A DNA stretch of 64,000 nucleotides. Source: a virus. Within the stretch, counting starts at the first letter, position 1; each line of letters begins with the position of its first letter. The notes under the pieces are model-generated. The model was not told where the DNA came from. It saw only the letters and a list, made by a program, of their open reading frames with translations, and did not search any database. The stretch lies in IMG/VR virus record IMGVR_UViG_3300033064_004648, positions 58,830 through 122,829 of that record. One strand, written 5' to 3'. Of this stretch, positions 15,728 to 26,400 are shown piece after piece. A program made the position numbers and the translations under genes.

Positions 15728-18382
15728 TTATGTATAGTTTGTTAATATTCCATTTGTAAAGGTTAAAACCCTTGTTCCATAAGGTGTTTCAACACTATAA
15801 CCGATAGATTTTCCAAGATATCCATTGGTATAAAGCGAACCTTGTAGTCTTACATTAGACGGATAAATTATAATATTCGGAGAACCACCTGCATACAAAG
15901 CCAGAGAGTTATTGCCCTTTATCCACGGATTACCAAGCACGGTCGTTCCCATAGAAGCTCCAGCCCAGGCAATAGTACTACCATAAATAGTTCCTGCGGT
16001 AACTTTATTCGCACTTATATCGGCGATTTGGCTATTTACTACTTGCCCGTTTAGATTAGCCGCATAGATATTACCAGAAAAAGTACCACTTGCAGCACTA
16101 ATATCGCCTGAAAAAGTTCCTGTAGCTGCACTCAACGAACCCGCAAAAGTTCCAGTCGCTGCACTTAATGCGCCAGAAAAAGTTCCTGTAGCACCACTTA
16201 ATTGTCCTTTAAAAATTACATTCCCAGCGCTATCTGCATAAAATTTATCTACCCAAGATGCATCCACCAATGATTGAACCTTAATTCCATTTGTTGGGTC
16301 TAATAATATTTTTGTATTGCCATTTGTGGTTGTTAACGTCATAGTTGCATTAGTTAATGTTGCTCCTGAACCATCTACTGAAAACGTACTGTCTTCGTTA
16401 GTGATGAGAAGGTCATTAGATGCAATCATATTTCCGACGATTACATTTGCAACCAGACCCCATGCAGAACCAGTTACAGTTGAAATTTGCCCTAATGCTA
16501 AACTTGAAGTATCCCAATTATCTTGAGTAAAGGCAATTATGCCATTATTCATCCATATTTGTTTAGGATCATAGGTTCCACCATCTAACATTTGTCTGAC
16601 ACGAATTCCGTTAGAATCTATTAGTACGTTTTGAGAACTGCCACTAACAACATTATTAGTAGCAGTATCTAAAGCAGAATCAATAAACGTACTAACATCA
16701 TCTTTATAATTCGTATTCCAACTACCCCATTGTTCTGAATTAAAAGATGTATTTATAGAAGAACTAACTGTTTGTTCAAATAAATCTGAAAATTGAAATG
16801 AACTATCATCTAATCTTAAACGATTACTAAATATTAATGAAAAATCTGATGGATCTTCATAATTAATATCCATTCCTAATAATACAGGATAAATATATGT
16901 ACCTGTATCTAATTCTAATGTAATGATTGCACCTAAAGATAACTGATCGATGAAAGTCTGAAATTCTGAAAGCATAGTAAAGTTTACGGCATTAACTTGG
17001 AACTCATATCTAGGCTGCGAAACTTTTGCTAATACTTCTAATGCTTGATCATATAATTCCTGTGCTTCTGCTTGAATTTCTGCATTAGTCATTAAATCTG
17101 TTTGGATGAAATTATCATTTTGATACGTACTACCAAAAGTGAAGTTAGATAATTCTGTTAATTGACTGCCACTAAAATTACTATCAAAACTACAAAGTGT
17201 ATTTATTGATTCAAGACTGGTCGTTGTAGTAGTTATTGAGCCACTAGTTGTTGTGATTAATGCTTCTTGTACGGTTATTTCTGCTTCTTTGGCTACTATC
17301 AAAACATTTATTGCCGTTAGACTCAATCCTTGTTGAATTTGGGCGCTTTTTACTGCTTCTAACGCAGATAATTCGCCTTGTAAATCGGTTAAATCTGATT
17401 CTTCTGTGATTAATGTTTCATTATAATCAAGTAAATCTGTTAATAAATTTGCATAACCTGTTTGATTATTATCAACTACTATCTCCCAATTTTCAATATC
17501 TGTTAATAATGATTGTGTCATCCATGCAGTACTTTTGAAATAAGAGAAATCGTACAAAACATCATTTCCCAAAGGATTAACTTGGTTGATACTTAAATCG
17601 CCACCGCCATAAACGTTAAGAGCAGTTACTAATTCATCTGAAATTTCTGTAATATTAACTTCTTCCAACAGGTTGTCGAAACTCATGTAAATATCGGTCG
17701 AAGAAGTTGCGCCAGAAACGGTATAAGCATTGATTTCTTGTGTAAGGTAATTAAAGTCGAAAACCGCCTGAAACGCTTCAGATGCATCGTTTACAAGAAA
17801 GGCATATATGGTAGAATCCGAAATATCAAAATTTCTATATAGGGTCATTAATTCAGCATCCACTGTGCCAATCGACCATCCAGGGAGATACGTCAGGATT
17901 GTGTTAAGAAGTGTATCTTCCGGCGAGATTAAATCGTAGAATTGATATGTGCCTGAAAAATTTGAAAGCTTCTTAAAGGTTAACTGTACTTCTAATGATT
18001 GAGCAACAACTGTCTTTAAATTTGTGATTCCATCATTAAATTCATCAACTTCCGTGATCATAAAATAACCTATGTCTGGAAGAAAAATAATACGCTTAGT
18101 GACCAAATAATCGTAATACTCACAATCTGTTGAAACAACATCTGCTACTTGGAAAGCAGTCGTTTGGAAGGCATTTTCTTGAAATCCCAAAATTTCGCCA
18201 GTAATTGGCGAAACAAAAGTTTTAGACGGAGCGGTAAAAGATATTTCTGATAAGGCATTATAACGAGGGCAATATTTTTTGTCGAAGATACTGCCGAGCG
18301 CATAAAGTTGTTCTTTGTTCGGGTTACAGAGAACAAATGTAGGTGTTTCCGCGATTCCGTGAAAATCGAAATTTACGATCAT
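15728..18382 (-). CDS. Tail-associated protein Tal (minor structural / prophage-endopeptidase-tail type)
   Basis: 884 aa. The N-terminal ~380 residues match the Tal/gp27-like hub (CPRYNALSEISFTAPS, then IGYFMITEVDEFNDGI, VVAQSLEVQLTFKKL). Residues ~300-400 form a coiled coil (LTDLQGELSALEAVK). After ~560 comes a long Ser/Thr/Gly-rich fibre-like extension with repeated TGTFSG.LSAA units (about five, near residues 735-790), then a short beta tip. It forms the tail tip and probably opens the cell wall or membrane. No peptidase motif seen. Order Dit, fibre, helper, Tal is consistent with a siphovirus tip. Confidence 0.82.
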   Translation of the reverse strand: MIVNFDFHGIAETPTFVLCNPNKEQLYALGSIFDKKYCPRYNALSEISFTAPSKTFVSPITGEILGFQENAFQTTAFQVADVVSTDCEYYDYLVTKRIIFLPDIGYFMITEVDEFNDGITNLKTVVAQSLEVQLTFKKLSNFSGTYQFYDLISPEDTLLNTILTYLPGWSIGTVDAELMTLYRNFDISDSTIYAFLVNDASEAFQAVFDFNYLTQEINAYTVSGATSSTDIYMSFDNLLEEVNITEISDELVTALNVYGGGDLSINQVNPLGNDVLYDFSYFKSTAWMTQSLLTDIENWEIVVDNNQTGYANLLTDLLDYNETLITEESDLTDLQGELSALEAVKSAQIQQGLSLTAINVLIVAKEAEITVQEALITTTSGSITTTTTSLESINTLCSFDSNFSGSQLTELSNFTFGSTYQNDNFIQTDLMTNAEIQAEAQELYDQALEVLAKVSQPRYEFQVNAVNFTMLSEFQTFIDQLSLGAIITLELDTGTYIYPVLLGMDINYEDPSDFSLIFSNRLRLDDSSFQFSDLFEQTVSSSINTSFNSEQWGSWNTNYKDDVSTFIDSALDTATNNVVSGSSQNVLIDSNGIRVRQMLDGGTYDPKQIWMNNGIIAFTQDNWDTSSLALGQISTVTGSAWGLVANVIVGNMIASNDLLITNEDSTFSVDGSGATLTNATMTLTTTNGNTKILLDPTNGIKVQSLVDASWVDKFYADSAGNVIFKGQLSGATGTFSGALSAATGTFAGSLSAATGTFSGDISAASGTFSGNIYAANLNGQVVNSQIADISANKVTAGTIYGSTIAWAGASMGTTVLGNPWIKGNNSLALYAGGSPNIIIYPSNVRLQGSLYTNGYLGKSIGYSVETPYGTRVLTFTNGILTNYT

Positions 18383-18410
18383 TTATCCTCCTTATTATTA
18401 TATTGTATTT

Positions 18411-19313
18411 CTATAAATCATAAATATCGTTATAAAATCCATTTTTTATTCTATAAACAGTTGACATACTAATATCTATTTCTTTCAATATTTTTACTAC
18501 GGGTATGCCATTATTTAATAGTTCTAAAATCTCTAAGACTATTTCTTCTTTAAAAATTTTGTAATTATTTTTACCACTATTTGCTTCAGATATTTTCTTT
18601 TTTGTTTCTTCGGAGTGAACTTTTCCAAGCATTCCTACATGATTTTCAGATATCTTTCTTTTTGTTTCCTCAGAATGTTTTTGCCCTTTTTTGGCTTTGC
18701 GCATTTTTTCTTTAGTTTCTTCAGAATGATGTTTTCCAAAATTAGGACTATCTTTTCCTCGTTTTCCCCACATAGGCGCATCTTCTCCAGAAAGACGTGC
18801 ACTATTTTTAGATATTTTTCCTTTTGTTTTTTCAGAAAGATGTTTTCCCCACATATGATTTTTTTTACCAACATATTTTCCTTTGAGGGTATTAGATATC
18901 TTCTTTATGGTTTCATCAGAATGATGTTTGCCAAAATTGGGATGGTCTTTGCCAGAAAGACGTACATGATTTTCAGACATTAATTTTTTTGTTTCTAATG
19001 AACGTTTTATTCCTTTATTGCTATCTACACAATCTCGAATATTGTAGGATAGTCCATGTGTTTTGTCTATATCGCAAAATAACTGTTCATATTTAGTTAA
19101 TTCTTTTTGCCTACAATAAATTAGAATTTCAAATACAAAAAATTCTTTTCCGTATTTGTTATAAGAATTTTGTAAATGCGAATTTTTATGTTTATTGTTT
19201 TTTAATTTACTCCAATGCTGCCCAGGTCTCTCTTTTAAATGTATACTCTGCCCAGCATAACAAACATTCGTTACAATATTCCTTATCTGATAAATCCCAC
19301 AATTTAGATCCAT
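18411..19313 (-). CDS. GIY-YIG homing endonuclease, NUMOD3-rich (type 1)
   Basis: 300 aa. GIY-YIG core at residues ~5-95 ([48 protein letters not shown]). Then seven or so NUMOD3 units of the form [19 protein letters not shown], and one C-terminal HTH repeat ending FYNDIYDL. The GIY motif is well kept (Y...YAGQ, Arg, Glu). It is inserted between the helper gene at 19,448 and Tal. Its leader carries structured RNA copy A (19,343-19,408). The start has GGAGGAATAGAA before ATG 19313. Confidence 0.93.
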   Translation of the reverse strand: MDLNCGIYQIRNIVTNVCYAGQSIHLKERPGQHWSKLKNNKHKNSHLQNSYNKYGKEFFVFEILIYCRQKELTKYEQLFCDIDKTHGLSYNIRDCVDSNKGIKRSLETKKLMSENHVRLSGKDHPNFGKHHSDETIKKISNTLKGKYVGKKNHMWGKHLSEKTKGKISKNSARLSGEDAPMWGKRGKDSPNFGKHHSEETKEKMRKAKKGQKHSEETKRKISENHVGMLGKVHSEETKKKISEANSGKNNYKIFKEEIVLEILELLNNGIPVVKILKEIDISMSTVYRIKNGFYNDIYDL

Positions 19314-19342
19314 TTCTATTCCTCCAAGTACTCCATAAATTT

Positions 19343-19408
19343 AAAAAACGGGAAATAGTGGAGTTCTACTTATCGGCTGGTCTATAAGTCCCAACCTATC
19401 CCGTTTTT
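19343..19408 (-). ncRNA. Homing-nuclease leader RNA element, copy A
   Basis: On the minus strand, AAAAACGGGATAG pairs with CTATTTCCCGTTTTT (10 bp, 2-nt T bulge, then TAG/CTA). It encloses a hairpin GGTTGG/CCAGCC and the tract GATAAGTAGAACTCC. The bases ACTCCA are complementary to TGGAGT just upstream of the nuclease ribosome site, allowing an H-type pseudoknot. The hairpin loop also contains ACTTAT, complementary to ATAAGT of the tract. Five related copies precede other nuclease genes. Confidence 0.72.
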
Positions 19409-19416
19409 ACTGTATT

Positions 19417-19449
19417 AAAAACCACATAAAATACGAATTTTATTATGTT
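19417..19449 (-). promoter_or_regulatory. Dispersed leader hairpin, minus-strand copy
   Basis: On the minus strand AACATAATAAAATT pairs with the arm ATTTTATGTGGTTTTT. It overlaps the end of the helper gene at 19,448 and lies just upstream of leader RNA copy A. The downstream arm is the conserved one. Confidence 0.62.
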
Positions 19450-19681
19450 ATTTTACCTTTAACTGTTTCTCAACTTCTTTAGCAATCTTCTCGCCCAATG
19501 TTTCCACTGGCTCAACAGGTGTTGGTTCTATTGATATCTCATAGTCCAATGGTGTTTTCTGTTTTTTGTTCCACTCAAGAAATTTACGAAAGTCCCTGTT
19601 TAGTGGTTCAAACGGAATAGACATATTACCTTTTTGAATTGACACTGGTTCGCCTGTAAAATCATAGTTTATTTTATACAT
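19448..19681 (-). CDS. XkdW-like / tail-fibre helper protein, 77 aa
   Basis: Start set at ATG 19681 (MYKINYDFTGEPVSIQKGN) with GGAG 7 nt upstream. The pattern 'MYK..Y...GEPVSI.K.....IP..P.N.D...FL.W...' followed by a Pro/Glu-rich tail is that of small phage proteins placed after fibre genes (XkdW/hinge-type). It directly follows the fibre gene stop (1 nt apart). A chaperone or fibre-attachment role is inferred from position. Confidence 0.7.
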   Translation of the reverse strand: MYKINYDFTGEPVSIQKGNMSIPFEPLNRDFRKFLEWNKKQKTPLDYEISIEPTPVEPVETLGEKIAKEVEKQLKVK

Positions 19682-19682
19682 G

Positions 19683-21695
19683 TTATAGCTCCGCATCTAA
19701 GTTTACCTGTCCATTCGGGGTCCACATGCAAGGTCTCTGGTTAGCTGCGACTGCCTGTGTTGTTAGGTCTATATATCCTCCTTCAGAATCTGCATTCAAA
19801 GTTGCAACTGTAACATTGCGAAATTGTATTCCTGGGTCAACAACAGCATTTGCTCCTACAATCAATGTGCCAGTAGGTGTTATTCTCATAGATACTGGGA
19901 AAGGTCCAGAAACAGTTGCGCTTGTAGTACTGGTCGCCCACCATGAACCAAACCATTTCGGGAGAAATTGAAAATATCTTAGACATAAATCCTTTTCTGC
20001 CCCAATCGGTCTCGCCACAAAATCGGTACACGTTGCTCCTAATTCTAATTTCACCCATTGAATTTGCAGTATGTCGTTAGCCGCAGCATCAGCGTCATCA
20101 ACCCAAATAAATACACCAACGTTCTTTGTAGCCGCTGTATCAACCGCAATATTTTCAATCGTAAATGTTTGATATGCGGCAGTTAGCAAATTGTCAGTAG
20201 CCACGTTTTCATAAGTCCAGTTAGCAACTAATGTTGGTACAGTTCCTTCTGCTTCCCATGCAGAAACCACATCGCTTGTAACCGTGTCAGCCGCCCCGTC
20301 CCATGAAATAACCGCAGCCCTTACGTTCCTAATTGCAGCCCCGGTAGTCTTTGCCCTGAATGATAGTGAAACAACCTGGTCTATTTGCGGACTGTCTTTG
20401 GTTTCAAGTATCTGTATAAAACCGAATTTCTTATTAGCCGTTGCTACAAGTGCCTGTATAGCAAACGGGTTTTCATCACTCGTTACTGCTAATTGCGAAA
20501 CATCAACAATATCGTTACCATCTGACAATAATACCCACCTATCAAGCAAATAGGTATCATCACTATTTAATGGAACAGTTGCTGCTGTGAACGCAGTTCC
20601 TCTTTGTGCTACTGCGAAACCAGGGTTGATTAGGGAGTTTTGATTTATAATTCTACTATCAATTTTGCTTCCACTAAGAACGTGTCCATAGGTGTCTACA
20701 ATCACCGATGCGTAAGAACCTGCCGTGACAGCCGAGACATTATGTTTAGCAACAGAGCCAGAGGTATCGGAAAGTATTGCTGAGCCAGCAATAGTTGTTG
20801 CTCCCGCTACAACTTGACTCCCGCTAAGAACGTGTCCATAAGTATCCACGATCACCGAGCTATATGAACCTGCGGTGATTGCAGAGACATCATGTTTGAC
20901 AACGGAGCCTGCTGTAGTTGTCATAATTGCAGAACCAGCGATCTCGATTAGCATCAAAGAACCAGCAGTCTCTATCGCTACGATTGAACCACTGTTCCAA
21001 ACCACCTGTTCTTTTAGCAAAGAGCCAGCGGTCTCTATTGCTACAATTGACCCACTATTCCAAACAACTTGGTCATTTAACAAAGAGCCAGCGGTCTCAA
21101 TTTCGACAATCGAACCTTGGATGTAGCCTATTAGACTTGAATTGGCTGAAATAGACCCGCTATTCCAGTCTATGAGAGTATCTTGCGCCACATCATAGGA
21201 TGCAACTTCGCTTCCACTAAGGACGTGCCCGTAAATATCGACAATTACCGAAGCATAAGAACCTGCTGTTACAGCCGAGACATCATGTTTAACTACGGAA
21301 CCAGTTGTTGTTGTCATGATCGCAGAACCGGCGATAGATGATAAATCTCCCGTCCCCGTTGTACTTCCATCTATAACATGTCCGTAGGCGTCAACAATAA
21401 CTGCACTATAAGAACCCGCTGTGATTGCCGAGACATCGTGTTTGACAACTGAACCAGTGGTTGTTGTCATGATTGCCGAGCCAGCGATTGGGTTTGCAAT
21501 AAAGGTATCTATCTGGGCATGAGTATTTGTGCCTATGCTAGTTAGGTTTGTATGATCTACTGCACTACCGCTATCTGAATCAGTATGGTCGTGTATATTG
21601 GTTCCTACATGTGCGGCATTCCAATCAGAAGGACGAACATTAGCAGGATTTGCGGTATCAGCAACGCCAGACACTTTCGAGTGTTTTGTACTCAT
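19683..21695 (-). CDS. Tail fibre with repeats and C-terminal carbohydrate-binding-type domain, 670 aa
   Basis: Begins STKHSKVSGVADTANPANVR, followed by repeats built from GSAIMTTTTGSVVKHDVSA and 'ITAGSYS.VIVD.YGHV..G', a common phage fibre shaft pattern. Residues ~185-250 contain three 21-residue units around DQVVWNSGSIVAIETAGSLL. The C-terminal ~290 residues (LINPGFAVAQRGTAF, TYLLDRWVLL, KLELGATCTDFVARPIGAE) are the typical 'NxF..WQRG' jelly-roll-like fibre end, followed by a small tip. It probably binds host glycans. Parts of this gene recur at 2,968 and 43,256. Confidence 0.82.
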   Translation of the reverse strand: MSTKHSKVSGVADTANPANVRPSDWNAAHVGTNIHDHTDSDSGSAVDHTNLTSIGTNTHAQIDTFIANPIAGSAIMTTTTGSVVKHDVSAITAGSYSAVIVDAYGHVIDGSTTGTGDLSSIAGSAIMTTTTGSVVKHDVSAVTAGSYASVIVDIYGHVLSGSEVASYDVAQDTLIDWNSGSISANSSLIGYIQGSIVEIETAGSLLNDQVVWNSGSIVAIETAGSLLKEQVVWNSGSIVAIETAGSLMLIEIAGSAIMTTTAGSVVKHDVSAITAGSYSSVIVDTYGHVLSGSQVVAGATTIAGSAILSDTSGSVAKHNVSAVTAGSYASVIVDTYGHVLSGSKIDSRIINQNSLINPGFAVAQRGTAFTAATVPLNSDDTYLLDRWVLLSDGNDIVDVSQLAVTSDENPFAIQALVATANKKFGFIQILETKDSPQIDQVVSLSFRAKTTGAAIRNVRAAVISWDGAADTVTSDVVSAWEAEGTVPTLVANWTYENVATDNLLTAAYQTFTIENIAVDTAATKNVGVFIWVDDADAAANDILQIQWVKLELGATCTDFVARPIGAEKDLCLRYFQFLPKWFGSWWATSTTSATVSGPFPVSMRITPTGTLIVGANAVVDPGIQFRNVTVATLNADSEGGYIDLTTQAVAANQRPCMWTPNGQVNLDAEL
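20935..21130 (-). repeat. 63-bp tandem repeats shared with the gene at 43,256
   Basis: About three units of 63 bp encode D-Q-V-V-W-N-S-G-S-I-V-A-I-E-T-A-G-S-L-L. The same unit occurs twice at about 43,600-43,740 with high DNA similarity, although the two genes serve different virion parts. Confidence 0.75.
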
Positions 21696-21751
21696 ACTTA
21701 GTCCTCCTTATCGTTATATTTAAAATTAATTTATAAATGCATTTGTTCTTA

Positions 21752-22549
21752 CTATCCGCCAACAGCTCTTGCAAAACTATAAGTAAATTCAACAAAAGAT
21801 ATTGCACTTGTTATATGTAATGAATTTAAACCAGGTAAAAATCTTAACCAATTTTTATTGAAATATGAAAGACGATAAAGACCAGTTGTTGAAGAAATTA
21901 TTTGAAGGCTATTATCTACAGTAATACCTTCATCTGCACTTAGTCCTGTAAAAATAAATTCTCTACCATCATCAGTTGTATTTGTAAATGTAAAATCTGC
22001 GCCCAGAGAATTGAGTGTAAATTCAATTGTTGGATAGAGATAATTGTTGTTGTCACTATCATTATAAAATGTAAAATCGAAGTCTTGTACTGCATCAGGC
22101 GAAAAATCATAAGAAAAAGATTGATCTTCTGTATGACCCCACGGAGCGTCACAAACTGCCCTTAAATCCATCCCTACGGGTTTATTACCAACATAAATAG
22201 TCTCAGAACCAGTGAATATTACATTGAAATATATGCCCTGCATATCGTCTTGACATATGATTAATTTTTTATAACCAGATTTACCAAGAAGCCATTTAGA
22301 CATATTCCGTATATCTATAGACGATACAAAATTGTTGTAGCCTATTTTAAAAGTGAATTCTAGCGGGATGCTCTGACTGTTCCCAAAATGATAGGGGACA
22401 GTTCGACGATATGGCCACTTTTGATTAATTGTTGTTGCGTTACCCGAAGAAGACCTACTTGTCCCGGAGGTACGCTCAAAATTAATTATTTGTACGCTGT
22501 AATTTTCTGAGGGAATTCCTCCGTAAATGAAGTTCGCGCCAAAAAACAT
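21752..22549 (-). CDS. Distal tail protein Dit
   Basis: 265 aa. The N-terminal belt domain is recognisable (MFFGANFIYGGIPSENYSVQ, QSIPLEFTFKIG, IRNMSKWLLG, YFNVIFTGSETIYVGNKPVG, CDAPWG), followed by a C-terminal beta domain (TIEFTLNSLGADFTFTN). Dit forms the hexameric ring joining the tail tube to the tip. It lies between the tape measure (plus an inserted nuclease) and the fibre gene, as in other siphoviruses. Confidence 0.85.
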   Translation of the reverse strand: MFFGANFIYGGIPSENYSVQIINFERTSGTSRSSSGNATTINQKWPYRRTVPYHFGNSQSIPLEFTFKIGYNNFVSSIDIRNMSKWLLGKSGYKKLIICQDDMQGIYFNVIFTGSETIYVGNKPVGMDLRAVCDAPWGHTEDQSFSYDFSPDAVQDFDFTFYNDSDNNNYLYPTIEFTLNSLGADFTFTNTTDDGREFIFTGLSADEGITVDNSLQIISSTTGLYRLSYFNKNWLRFLPGLNSLHITSAISFVEFTYSFARAVGG

Positions 22550-23308
22550 TTAGTCCTCCTTTGATAAATCATAAATATCATCATATTCATGATTTTTTAC
22601 TCTATAAACCGTACGAACACTAACATTAAGAGTTTTTGATATATTTATTGCCGAAATATTTTTGTCAAGCATACACAAAATATCTATAACTATTTCTTTT
22701 TTTATAGATTTAGACCGACGCATTTTTAAAATAGATTCTGCTGTATGTTGTCTATTATAAAAAGGAGCATCTTTTCCCCTAACGCCCCACATAGGATTAT
22801 TTTTACCTTTGAGATCTCTAGTCTTCCAATTTCTTTTTGGTAAATTATCATAAATATTATCATATCCGCCCTTTTTAATCTTGCCAATAGTATTCTTGCA
22901 AATACCCGTTTTCTTAGAAATCTCTTTCTGTGACATTTCTTTTGGCATTTTCAGTATTTTTAATACCATCTCTTCTTTTATAAGTTTAGGTTGACTTTTA
23001 CATATTTTTGTTCTAGAAATCGATGGGTGATGATACCCGTAAGTACCTTCTCCTCCGCAACAAATATTATACCCAATTTTACGATCTGTTGAACTATATT
23101 TTTTTATCCAATATATTTCTCTCTCACATAAATAATCATGGTCAGTTATTCCATCTTCTAATGTTTCTCTAGTAAAATTTTTTTTACCATATTTTTTAAT
23201 AGCTTTTTTTAAATTTTTTCCTGAACCCAAATAAGATTTTTGATTCCCACAATACTTTCCTATATAAATCATTCCATTGATTTTATTTGTTGTCTTATAA
23301 ATAATCAT
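22550..23308 (-). CDS. GIY-YIG homing endonuclease, Seg-like (type 2)
   Basis: 252 aa. GIY-YIG core: IIYKTTNKINGMIYIGKYCG, SYLGSGKNLKKAIKKYG and DYLCEREIYWIKKY with the conserved Glu. An HTH segment (KEMSQKEISKKTGICKNTI) lies in the middle, a NUMOD3 unit (GKNNPMWGVRGKDAPFYN) follows, and a second HTH ends EYDDIYDL. It is inserted between tape measure and Dit, with its stop abutting the Dit start. Leader RNA copy B precedes it. Confidence 0.92.
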   Translation of the reverse strand: MIIYKTTNKINGMIYIGKYCGNQKSYLGSGKNLKKAIKKYGKKNFTRETLEDGITDHDYLCEREIYWIKKYSSTDRKIGYNICCGGEGTYGYHHPSISRTKICKSQPKLIKEEMVLKILKMPKEMSQKEISKKTGICKNTIGKIKKGGYDNIYDNLPKRNWKTRDLKGKNNPMWGVRGKDAPFYNRQHTAESILKMRRSKSIKKEIVIDILCMLDKNISAINISKTLNVSVRTVYRVKNHEYDDIYDLSKED

Positions 23309-23335
23309 CTATTCCTCCATATCTCCATAAACTTT

Positions 23336-23399
23336 AAAAATGGGAAATAGTGGAGTTCTACTTATCAGTTTAAGAGCGACCTAAACCTATCCCATTTTT
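23336..23399 (-). ncRNA. Homing-nuclease leader RNA element, copy B
   Basis: Minus strand: AAAAATGGGATAG / CTATTTCCCATTTTT form the closing helix, with C-G of copy A replaced by T-A. The inner hairpin is GTTTA/TAAAC, unrelated to copy A. The tract TGATAAGTAGAACTCCACTA is nearly identical to copy A. CTCCA is complementary to TGGAG, which occurs twice before the nuclease ATG. Two thirds of the element therefore vary by compensating changes around a fixed core. Confidence 0.74.
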
Positions 23400-23420
23400 A
23401 TCATACTTAATATTCTTTTT

Positions 23421-23453
23421 AAAACCACATAAAACTATAATTTTATTTGGTTT
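23421..23453 (-). promoter_or_regulatory. Dispersed leader hairpin, minus-strand copy after tape measure
   Basis: On the minus strand AAACCAAATAAAAT pairs imperfectly with GTTTTATGTGGTTTT. It begins at the tape-measure stop codon and lies just upstream of leader RNA copy B, the same arrangement as at 19,417. Confidence 0.65.
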
Positions 23454-26400
23454 CTAAAGAGAAAAATCTTTAGCATTACGCGAGACTCCTCTTTTTGTAA
23501 TTGCTTGATATACTGCCTTGGTTATGTTTTCTTTTAATTCTGGCATAACATTTTTATCAACATTGCCTTCTATTGTTATACTTACAGGAACATTTGTTTC
23601 GCCAGATTTATTTGCAAGAGACAAAAGACCTGGTAACGTATTTCTAATAAAATTATAAGCTTGATTTTCTGTAACTATAACTTCTTCTTTCAATACATTT
23701 GCAAGAACTTCATTTTCTTTCGTTGATGAAGTTGTCGACAAGTCTCTTCCAACAATACCGCCATCATGATATTTGGGAAGTTCGCTGTACTTATCAAGAG
23801 AAATATAAGTACCTGTAATTTTATTTTGATACATTTCTCTATTGTTATACCATCTTCTTTGATAGTCTGATTGTTTTCCCGTAAGGTCGGCAGAAGCGGC
23901 AGCCATGGCATTGGCGGCAGCAGAACCATAACTATTTGCCGAATTAGTTGCATTATTCCATTTTTGCGCAAGATCATCTATGCCTGACCCATACTGTCTA
24001 TTCCATTCCATCAAATTATTATAAAATTCTTGATTTCTACTTTCTAATAATGAAATAGCTTCTGCGCGAATAGCCCCTTCTCTTTTTAAATAATCATCAA
24101 GAGCATCGATTTTCTTACTTAATTGATCTTCATATCTATCATACTCTTCATCCAATGCATCTTTTTGAATATCTACACTTCTATCGGCCTGAAATTGATC
24201 TATTTCAGTGATTTTCTTAGCTTTTTCATCTTCAAGTTCAAGTCGACGTCTTTTAGCTTCATCACTATTATCAAATTGTATTTGTAATAATTCATTTTCA
24301 ATATCAGATAAATCTTCATTCTTTTCAGCAAGTTCATCCTGATATTTATCTTCTTCTTGCATTTGATCGAGTATTTTTTTCTTTGCATCTATAATTTTTT
24401 TATAACCATCAAGTTGTGCTTTTAATGCATCTTTTTGATCGTTTGCTTGTTGTTTAAGCATTGAAATAGTGTCTTTGAGAAGATCATTATAAGTTTTTTG
24501 GGCATCACTAACGCCACTAACTCCAGCAGATACTTTTGGCAACCAAAACGACGTACTTTTAACTTGTGTTAAATACCCCTTAGCTAACGCCAACATTCTT
24601 TGTAGTGCAACATTTTCAGTATCAAGAGCAAGTGCATGTTCCGCCGCTTTAAATGCCGCTTGTGCTTTTTCTACAACCAATGCTTTTAATGCTTGAATAT
24701 TTAGATAAACCAATCCAGTTGTTTGATCAATCATCATGGCTTCTTGGTATTCTAATGGGAACATTGTTTGAAGCGACTGAGCCTGTTCTATGGTCATGCC
24801 ATTAAGTTCATCGTAGCCATTTATAAGATCACGAACCGCAGTTGCATTTTGATAAATAGCATCCATATGAGCAAGAAGTGATTCGGGGCTTGCAGCCTGT
24901 TCCATTTCTTCGCCAATATTTGCGGCAGCTATGGCTAAATCATTTGCATATAGTAAAACTTCTGTTAATAAAGTTTTTCCGTCTTCGGCAGAATCTATAA
25001 TCATTTGCATAAAAGCATTGGATGCAACTTCGCCTTCTTTTTGAGCAACCATGTATAATTCTGTAAGCATTTGTATAGTTTCAGTTTTTATATTTTGTTG
25101 TTCTTTTAATTGAGACTGTAAATCTTTTTCATATCCGGTTTGAAAATCGCCTTGATATGCTCTACTTTTACCGAATTCTCCGGCAATTTCAATTGAACCA
25201 ACTAGTTTTACTTCTTTTTTAGTAGCTAAATTATATGCTTCAATAGATAACTGAGCTTGTCTTTCTTTATCTAATACTAATTGATCTTTTGCCAACTGAA
25301 TTTCTATCATTCTTTGCTTGTTTAATTCGGTTAAATTAATTCCAGCCGTTAAAATAAAGTTGCCTTGTTCGTCATAGAATCCAGAAATGTTTGGCATTAA
25401 TGCTTTTAATTCATTTTGTAAATCATAAAATCTTTGTTGTTCTTCATTATTTCTATTAGTATTATTTCTTAAATTTTCAAATTCATCACTTAGTTCTTCA
25501 ACTCTTTTGATGATACCACTCAAACCAGAAATAGTTGATTCTGTTGCCGATATTGATTTATTAACTTCATTTATACTATCAACATTCTTTTGAATTGTTC
25601 TATCTAATGATCCAGACAAATAGATTAATCCACCTATCGCGGCAGTTATAGCAACAATTGCAAGCGCATATGGATTCCAAAGAGCTGCCCCCAACGCCCC
25701 AGCTTTTGTTAAACCTCCCGCTAATCCCGACAAGTTGGCGGCAAAAGACGCTTTAGGAATAGTTGATAAAAGTGCAATAACTACAGTTAAGACAGGAATA
25801 AGTCCCCCCATAGCCGCAATTAGATTATATATGCCAGTCGTTGCATTTATACTCCATTTTACTAAACCAGAACTAATAGTAGTCTGCCACATTCTTTCTA
25901 AAGCAGCGGCATTTTTATTGGCAGTAGCCTCTATGCTTCCAAGATATATTTCGTATCTTTGTAATGCCAATCCTGCCGAATTTAATTCTACTGCCTGTGC
26001 TATCAAAACTTCGTTATAATTATTCATTAAAACTAAGAAGTTTTCTCTTTGGCGAATACCGGCAATAGTAGTTGCAAGAGCACTTTGTTCTGTAGTACTC
26101 AAAGTAGACCATTTTGAGGATATCTCGTCTAGTACATCTCCCATAGGTCTAAATGTATCACTTGTTTCTCTAAGTGTTATATCTACTAATGATAAAGCTT
26201 TTTCAACATCGTTTATATTGGTTGCTTCATCTTCAAACATTTTTCCTAATTTGATGTTTTGCATTCTCGCAAACATAGTTCGAAGGGATGTGCCAATAGA
26301 TTCTCCCGATTGTCTTGTTATTGAACTGATAACTGTGATATATGATGCTAATTCATCAAAACTAACTCCCGCTTGTTGTGCAGAGTTACTTGATTTTTGA

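Noticed and set aside
12361-21695. Diversity-generating retroelement acting on the fibre genes
   Set aside because: No reverse transcriptase gene and no template/variable repeat pair with adenine-specific differences in the window.
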